Below, one piece after another: positions 58,710 through 64,000 of a stretch of 64,000 nucleotides of DNA. The stretch lies in assembly GCA_963732585.1 (NCBI GenBank), contig CAVSZY010000007.1, positions 62,001 to 126,000 on the forward strand, read 5' to 3'. Source of the stretch: WLMZ01 sp963732585. GTDB lineage: Bacteria; Actinomycetota; Acidimicrobiia; Acidimicrobiales; Ilumatobacteraceae. A model generated the notes under the pieces. It made no database searches, was not told where the DNA came from, and worked only from the letters and a program-made list of their open reading frames with translations. The first letter of the stretch is position 1. The number at the start of each line of letters is the position of its first letter. A program made the translations under genes and the position numbers.

Positions 58710-60971
58710 GTGGAGGTGCCCGCAGCGCCGCGCCCCCGTGTGTGCGTGGTCGTGCCGCACGGCACATGGCTGCTGGAACCGCTCGCCGATGCGCTCCGAG
58801 ACACTGGCGCGGCGTCAGACATCGTCGCAATCTGGGCAGGTGACCCGCACTCGCGCCCGGTGCTGAGCGAGCTTGGGATCGATTGGTGCCAGCCCGACGA
58901 ACCCACGGGGATCGGTTGGAATCGATTGCTGGCCGCCCTGCCCAGCGCCCATTACGAATGGGCAGTGGCCTGCGCCGCGGTGACCGAGATGTTGCGAACC
59001 GATCCGACGCCGGTCGTCGTGCTGCGAGCCGGCTCCGTCGGTGTTCTCGGCGCGTTGAACGTGCTCGTCAGTGATCACCCTTTGACCCTCATCGAGCGGG
59101 TGAGCGATCCCGCCGAGTTGGGCAACGATGGGCTTGCTCCCAACGAGGCAGATCTCATCCGACGGGGCCGCTTCATCGAGTCCCTTGCCTGTTTCGGTCC
59201 CGGTGCTGGCGCGGCGTTGTCCTGGCTCGGCGAGCAGTTGACGATTCATGCCGATGTTGCCGTCGGGGCCTTTTTGGAACGGTGCGCGGCGCGTTTTGGC
59301 TGGGCCTCACCACCGGGCGGATCGGTCTTGGTCGCTGGCTGGATGGCAACCCTCGAACGCCCGCCCGCGGCGGTCGATATCGACAACCTCGATCGTCAGC
59401 ATCCGTGGTGTTTCCGCTTCGAAGGCGGCCCGGCGCGAATTCGGCTGTCGCAGCACCCAGCAATGGCGGCGGCGGTGGCCGATGCCGTCGAGCAATGCCA
59501 AGGAATGCGCACGCAGCTACGGCTTCCTGGAGGGTCGGACGTCGATCCGGCGATCCGCTCGCTGGTCGGCGAGGCGATCGTTCTCTGGCGACGTGGCGAG
59601 GGCGACCTGCCGCCGCAACCTTGGTCTGACAAGCATTCCGAGTTCGTTGCCTGGCTGGAGTCACCGCCGCCAGCAACCGTCGACATTGGCCGTTATTGGC
59701 TCGCGCTACGCGAGACACGACCTGACCTGCTCTCGGCGTTTTCCCACGCCCATGGACGCGACGGCGCCGCCTTTCGCCGATGGATCGAGGATTCGTGGCG
59801 CATAGAGAATCGCCCGCCGCTGATTCGCTCGACAAACGCGACCTTGGAACCGATTCGCTCGACGACGTTCGATCCCCACGGTCTGAACGTGCTCGGTTAC
59901 CTCGACTACGACCAGAGCCAAGGTCACATCGCCCGCCAGATCGTGGCCGCCCTGCAACAGGCGACGTGTCCGGTTCGCCAACTCAACCATCACCGCAGCC
60001 TCGGCGCGCCGCGTGCCTCCAGAGTCACCGATCCACGCCAGGCGATCTACAAGACCAACGTCGTCGTCGTCAACGCCGACCAGTTCGAATTCGTCGTCGC
60101 CGATCACGCCAAGGGACTCCTCGCCGACCGGCATACGATCGGCTACTGGTTCTGGGAGTTGGAGCATGTGCTTCCACGCATGATCGCGGCCACGGGTTTC
60201 GTGGACGAAATCTGGGCGGGCTCACAGTTCATCACTGACGCCTTCGCCGCGGTGACCAGCACGCCCGTTCGTCGGGTCAGCCTGCCGATCGAGGAACCGC
60301 AGCCATCGCTGTTGGGTCGGGCCGACTTCAACCTGCCCGAGGACCGCTTCGTCTTCCTCTGTACCTTCGACCAATACAGCGTGCCGGAGCGCAAGAATCC
60401 ATTCTCCGTGATCCGCGCATTTCGCCAGGCGTTTGCCGATGGCCAAGGCCCAATCCTGTGGATCAAGACGCTCAACGGCGATCGTGCGTGGCGTCAGCAT
60501 GAGCGTTTGCTGCTGGCCGCCGCGGGGCGAAGCGACATCATCGTGTGGGACAAGCATCTCAGCCGCAGCGATCAGATGGCGGTGCTCAACACCGCCGACT
60601 GTTTGGTGTCGCTGCACCGTTCCGAGGGCCTCGGGCTGCACTGCGGCGAGGCGATGTGGCTGGCCAAGCCGGTGATCGCCACTCGCTATTCCGGAAACCT
60701 CGACTTCATGACCGACGACAATTCGGCGTTGATCGACTTCACGATGATCCCTGTCTCGCACGGCGATGGCATCTATCCGCCCGCGGCCTCGTGGGCTGAC
60801 CCGTCGATTGACCACGCCGCCGAGTGGATGCGCCGCCTGGCGCAGGACGCAGGGTTGGCGAGGAGACTTGGTCTCGCCGGGCAGGCGACGATGCGCGCCC
60901 AGCCCTCGCTCGCCGAGGCCGGGCGAATGATGGCTACGCTCGCTGGCGTGCACGGCACCTGGACAGACTGA
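58710..60971 (+). CDS. Large glycosyltransferase with C-terminal GT4-like domain
   Basis: A 753-residue protein. The N-terminal 370 residues have VCVVVPHGTWLLEPLADAL and much charged alpha/beta sequence with no clear family. The C-terminal half begins near FDPHGLNVLGYLDYDQSQGHIARQIV and has TIGYWFWELEHVLPRMIAATGFVDEIWAGSQF, PEDRFVFLCTFDQYSVPERKNPFSVIRAFRQAF, then HLSRSDQMAVLNTADCLVSLHRSEGLGLHCGEAMWLAKPVIATRYSGN (E-x7-E donor motif). This is the pattern of GT4-type enzymes acting on surface glycans. GTG start, three bases after the previous stop. Confidence 0.8.
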   Translation: MEVPAAPRPRVCVVVPHGTWLLEPLADALRDTGAASDIVAIWAGDPHSRPVLSELGIDWCQPDEPTGIGWNRLLAALPSAHYEWAVACAAVTEMLRTDPTPVVVLRAGSVGVLGALNVLVSDHPLTLIERVSDPAELGNDGLAPNEADLIRRGRFIESLACFGPGAGAALSWLGEQLTIHADVAVGAFLERCAARFGWASPPGGSVLVAGWMATLERPPAAVDIDNLDRQHPWCFRFEGGPARIRLSQHPAMAAAVADAVEQCQGMRTQLRLPGGSDVDPAIRSLVGEAIVLWRRGEGDLPPQPWSDKHSEFVAWLESPPPATVDIGRYWLALRETRPDLLSAFSHAHGRDGAAFRRWIEDSWRIENRPPLIRSTNATLEPIRSTTFDPHGLNVLGYLDYDQSQGHIARQIVAALQQATCPVRQLNHHRSLGAPRASRVTDPRQAIYKTNVVVVNADQFEFVVADHAKGLLADRHTIGYWFWELEHVLPRMIAATGFVDEIWAGSQFITDAFAAVTSTPVRRVSLPIEEPQPSLLGRADFNLPEDRFVFLCTFDQYSVPERKNPFSVIRAFRQAFADGQGPILWIKTLNGDRAWRQHERLLLAAAGRSDIIVWDKHLSRSDQMAVLNTADCLVSLHRSEGLGLHCGEAMWLAKPVIATRYSGNLDFMTDDNSALIDFTMIPVSHGDGIYPPAASWADPSIDHAAEWMRRLAQDAGLARRLGLAGQATMRAQPSLAEAGRMMATLAGVHGTWTD

Positions 60972-60982
60972 CAGGGGACCTC

Positions 60983-61264
60983 ATGGGACGGCTTCGACAA
61001 CGCGTTGCGTGGATTATCAAGGGAGAAAATTTCACTAAGAGTGCATTAACCTCCTATGCTGAAGACCTGCGGGCCTTGCAGCAGAAGGTGGCGCGCCTTG
61101 AAGCGAGCGTCGAGAGTTTGTCCGACACCCGAGATCAGCGAGCGGAACAGGCCCAGCAATCGCTCATCGCTGTACGCAGCGAAGTCGGCGATCTGGCGAC
61201 GCAGATGCAAACGGTGGCCCGCGATCTCGGGGATCGCATCGGCTCATTGTCGCAACGACTCTAG
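60983..61264 (+). CDS. Short coiled-coil protein after the glycosyltransferases
   Basis: A 93-residue helical protein with an AGGGG-type ribosome site before ATG 60983. It starts MGRLRQRVAWIIKGENFTKS, then has heptads LRALQQKVARLEASVESLS and RSEVGDLATQMQTVARDL. The N-terminal basic-hydrophobic start could touch the membrane. It is 11 bp after the glycosyltransferase and resembles the other small coiled coils of the locus. Confidence 0.6.
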   Translation: MGRLRQRVAWIIKGENFTKSALTSYAEDLRALQQKVARLEASVESLSDTRDQRAEQAQQSLIAVRSEVGDLATQMQTVARDLGDRIGSLSQRL

Positions 61265-61295
61265 ATCGGGTCTTGATCTGCCGATATCGGCAGTG

Positions 61296-63962
61296 ATGTT
61301 GAAATCGTTCTTCTCTCGCACGCTCGCCGTTGCACTGATCGTTGCCTCGCTGACTATCGCCGATCCCGCAGGACTACCCCCCGAGGCCGATGCCTGGGTA
61401 TCGGGTACGCCGACAGCGATGGGGATGGTGCTCTCGCCCGACGGGTCGCTGTCGAGCTCAGGAGATTTTGCTACCGACACCTTCTCCGATCCCTGGGATT
61501 TCTCCAATGCGGACGACGTCATCCCGGTGAACCACGTCGGCGTGGGTTTCGCCGACGGCGTGTCGCTGAACAACGGCGTGCTCTCCGTTGCCTCGCGCAA
61601 CGGCACCGAGATCCGACTGCTGATGCGCTGGCCAGAGGTACTGCCTTGGGGACACGACGGCTGGGCCCATCCGATCGATGCTGGCCGATACACCCAGGCG
61701 ACCTTTCGGATCTATAGCGACACCACGTTGTACATGGGTGTTCGATTTCAGATGGCCAATGGTAAATGGGGAATGATCCCCTTCACGCTCAATCCCGGCT
61801 GGTCGACGCAACAGTTCAACCTGCTCGATCGCAGTCTCTATCCGGCCTCGCACAACCCCGACGGGGCGACCTGGAGCGGCCCGATCGTTCGTTTCGAACT
61901 GTTGCGTGGCGGCGCTGCGGGGGGCAACCCGGCGGCCAACATCCAGCTCGACTGGGCGCGAGTGCATCGTGCTGACGTGCCCCGCAGCCCCGTCGCTGGT
62001 GTTCCTGTGCCTGTGGTTCTGACCCCGAACATCGAGGGTGGCGCCGACTACGCCAGTGAGGTCCGCGGCAATCCGTGGGACTTCAACAGCCTCAACGACG
62101 TCGGCGAAACCCACGACGTCAGCGGGCTGGCGATCAACAACGGCGAACTGAACGGCGTCAGCACGGCGAATGACCCGTTCGTCGAGTTGCCGACCAGCGC
62201 GGCGATCAACGGCGACCGCTATCACCGCTTGACCCTCGACGCCTGCTACGGCGGCGGCTTCAGCCTCGATGACGTGCCGGGCGCCGGGATGGTCGGGCGC
62301 ATGGCCTGGATGTCGAAGGTCTGGGGTAACTGGACCGAGACCCAGGACTTCGTGGTCTTCCCCGGTTGTCGGCGGATGACCTTGGACATGGCGACGACAC
62401 CGGCGTCGGCGATCCACGACGAAAAGACGCTGGTACCGACCGGTTGGCGCGGCGTGATGCCCACGCGATTGCGCTTCGATCTCAACGAAGACCGTGGCTC
62501 CCGGGCCTTCACGATTCGTGAGGTTCGGTTGGCCGACGACGCTGCGTTCGCCAGTACCTACGACATCACCTATCTCGACGCCGCTGGTACGCCAGGTGCT
62601 GTGGCTGACATTTACGCCACCACCACTCCGGGTGCCTATAACGGGCAGACGATCGCTCGCGATCGCCCGGTCAGCGGCGGTGTCAACAGCTTTTCCTGGA
62701 ATGGGCGTGACGTCAGCGGCGCGCTGATGCCCAATGCCACCTATTGGGTGTACGTGGTGATGCGTACTCCGAGCGCCGGAAACGGCGTCGGCTATGCCAC
62801 TGGCCCGCTGCGCAAGGAGGCTGCCGTTCCCCCGACACCGAGCACCTATGTCCCGGTGAGCCCGATGCGTTTGCTCGATACCCGCACGGGCGAGGGCGGC
62901 AATATCTCGCCGCTCGGCCAAGGCGGGATCACCGAACTCGACGTCACCGGTGTCGGCGGAGTGCCTGAAACCAATGTGACCGCCGTGGTGCTCAACGTCA
63001 CGGTCACGGGCCCGAGCCAGGGTGGTTGGATCACCGCCTGGCCATCCGGTGAGGCCCAACCAAACGTCTCCAATCTCAACTTCTCCGCCGGGCAAACGGT
63101 GCCCAACCTGGTCACCGTCAAGACCGGGGCCAACGGCAAGATCAATCTGTTCAATTCGACCGGGGCGAGCCACGTGATTGCCGATATCGCTGGTTACTAC
63201 ACCTCGAAAGCGGCGGTTTCCGGGCAATTCAAGGCACTGGCGCCAGCGCGGGTGCTCGACACCCGTAACGGCACGGGAACCGGCGGTAACCGGGCTCCGA
63301 TCGGGTCGGGGGCGACGCTCAATCTCAACGTGCTCGGCGTTGGTGGTGTGCCGACATCGGGGGTCAGTGGCGTTGCGCTCAACGTCACGGTCGATGGGCC
63401 CTCAGGTGCCGGGTTTCTGACCGTCTGGCCGAGCGGCGAGCCGAGACCCAATGCCTCGACGCATAACTTCTCCCCGGGTGGCACCGTTGCCAACATGGTG
63501 CTGGCCAAGGTCGGAGCAAACGGCCAGGTGAGCATCTTCAACTCAACCGGTTCGACGCCGGTCATCGCCGACGTCATCGGCTATTTCGGTTCGAGCGGCG
63601 GCACCTTCATCCCGGTGGCGCCCACTCGCCTGGTCGATACCCGATCGGGGATTGGGGCACCGCTGGCTCCGATCGGCCCCGGCGCCACATTGCGCGCCCT
63701 GATCGGCAACGGGGCACCGATTCCGCCTTCGGCCAAGGCTGTGATCGTCAACATCACCACGGTCAATTCGACCGCCGGCGGCTTCATCACCGCCTGGCCG
63801 AGCGGGGCGACGATGCCGCTGGCCTCGACCCTCAACCCGCAGCCCGGCTCAGCGGTGCCCAACCAGGCGTACCTGCTGCTCGGCACCGGCGCCTCGATCG
63901 ACATTTTCAACGCCGCCGGGTCAAGCGATGTGATCGTCGACGTCTTCGGCTACGTGAGCTGA
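61296..63962 (+). CDS. Secreted surface protein with three tandem VLDTR-type repeats
   Basis: An 888-residue exported protein. The signal peptide is MLKSFFSRTLAVALIVASLT, and ATG 61296 is the only start that keeps it. The body has repeated beta-sandwich-like segments (FSDPWDFSNADDVIP, NPWDFNSLNDVGE) and an Ig-like/FlgD-type part (SFSWNGRDVSGALMPNATYW). About 120-residue repeats start near residues 516, 645 and 770. Each has a (R/V)LLDTR or LVDTR start, VVLNVTV, FITAWPSGE-type and LFNSTG/IFNAAG, ending in DI(A/F)GY. There is no LPXTG or membrane anchor. It is probably displayed or released at the cell surface, next to the glycan genes. Confidence 0.85.
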   Translation: MLKSFFSRTLAVALIVASLTIADPAGLPPEADAWVSGTPTAMGMVLSPDGSLSSSGDFATDTFSDPWDFSNADDVIPVNHVGVGFADGVSLNNGVLSVASRNGTEIRLLMRWPEVLPWGHDGWAHPIDAGRYTQATFRIYSDTTLYMGVRFQMANGKWGMIPFTLNPGWSTQQFNLLDRSLYPASHNPDGATWSGPIVRFELLRGGAAGGNPAANIQLDWARVHRADVPRSPVAGVPVPVVLTPNIEGGADYASEVRGNPWDFNSLNDVGETHDVSGLAINNGELNGVSTANDPFVELPTSAAINGDRYHRLTLDACYGGGFSLDDVPGAGMVGRMAWMSKVWGNWTETQDFVVFPGCRRMTLDMATTPASAIHDEKTLVPTGWRGVMPTRLRFDLNEDRGSRAFTIREVRLADDAAFASTYDITYLDAAGTPGAVADIYATTTPGAYNGQTIARDRPVSGGVNSFSWNGRDVSGALMPNATYWVYVVMRTPSAGNGVGYATGPLRKEAAVPPTPSTYVPVSPMRLLDTRTGEGGNISPLGQGGITELDVTGVGGVPETNVTAVVLNVTVTGPSQGGWITAWPSGEAQPNVSNLNFSAGQTVPNLVTVKTGANGKINLFNSTGASHVIADIAGYYTSKAAVSGQFKALAPARVLDTRNGTGTGGNRAPIGSGATLNLNVLGVGGVPTSGVSGVALNVTVDGPSGAGFLTVWPSGEPRPNASTHNFSPGGTVANMVLAKVGANGQVSIFNSTGSTPVIADVIGYFGSSGGTFIPVAPTRLVDTRSGIGAPLAPIGPGATLRALIGNGAPIPPSAKAVIVNITTVNSTAGGFITAWPSGATMPLASTLNPQPGSAVPNQAYLLLGTGASIDIFNAAGSSDVIVDVFGYVS

Positions 63963-64000
63963 TCCGAGCCAAAAGCCGAGGTTGACGGCGATCACCACCG

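Noticed and set aside
61458..63227. Minus-strand frame of about 589 codons
   Set aside because: Antisense of the repeat-containing secreted protein; no start context or protein motifs.
1..64000. tRNA or rRNA genes
   Set aside because: No cloverleaf or T-arm-like sequence with a CCA-proximal stem, nor rRNA core sequence, was seen by eye; a covariance-model search would be decisive.

Overview
The window is a high-GC stretch of chromosome with many GTG starts and 4-base stop/start overlaps. Gene content points to an actinobacterium, probably of the Acidimicrobiia type. The supporting features are a SufU-type Fe-S scaffold, a glg cluster, a PabB-PabC fusion, many acyl-CoA enzymes and a secreted protein with VLDTR-type repeats. 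The lineage is an inference from gene content. No rRNA, tRNA, CRISPR array, phage or transposase gene was recognised.

Layout. (a) 1-6.8 kb: the 3' part of murA, a small membrane protein, an NfuA-like Fe-S protein, a MeaB GTPase, an enoyl-CoA hydratase and glgP. Most of these are broken by single-base frameshifts that look like sequence errors rather than decay. (b) 3-9.7 kb: glycogen metabolism (glgP and a GT4 glycogen synthase-like gene divergent from glgB), then an azlCD amino-acid exporter pair. (c) 9.7-22.5 kb: housekeeping and accessory genes. They include a NUDIX-DUF2520 fusion, an acyl-CoA ligase, tag, a ferredoxin-type sulfite/nitrite reductase with a coupled DUF4202 gene, ltrA, a secreted intradiol-dioxygenase-like lipoprotein, an EamA exporter and metF. 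(d) 22.5-29 kb: an Fe-S cluster assembly (suf) locus split into two arms, sufD-Rieske-sufC1 on + and sufC2-sufS-sufU on -. Each arm is preceded by a similar palindrome about 30 bp before its first gene. htpX, a pterin dehydratase and a YbaK-type editing protein lie between the arms. sufB is not in the window. (e) 29-37.7 kb: a fatty-acid desaturase, an MBL hydrolase, pabBC-folP for folate, a vapBC-type toxin-antitoxin pair, an acyl-CoA dehydrogenase and several small unknowns.

(f) 37.8-64 kb: a large cell-surface polysaccharide region. It starts with a nucleotide-sugar operon (ugd, a UDP-glucuronate decarboxylase-like gene, galE, a GT2). Next come L-2-hydroxyglutarate oxidase, a methyltransferase, a polyprenyl-phosphate-type GT2 and three large multispanning GT-C-like proteins. 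After those are a coiled-coil methyltransferase, two GT4 enzymes and a Wzm/Wzt ABC exporter whose ATPase has a C-terminal Wzt-like domain. gmd, two large glycosyltransferases, three short coiled-coil proteins and a secreted protein with three ~120-residue repeats complete it. The most coherent reading is synthesis, terminal modification, ABC-dependent export and surface display of a heteropolysaccharide. The four coiled-coil proteins scattered through this region are its least explained component.
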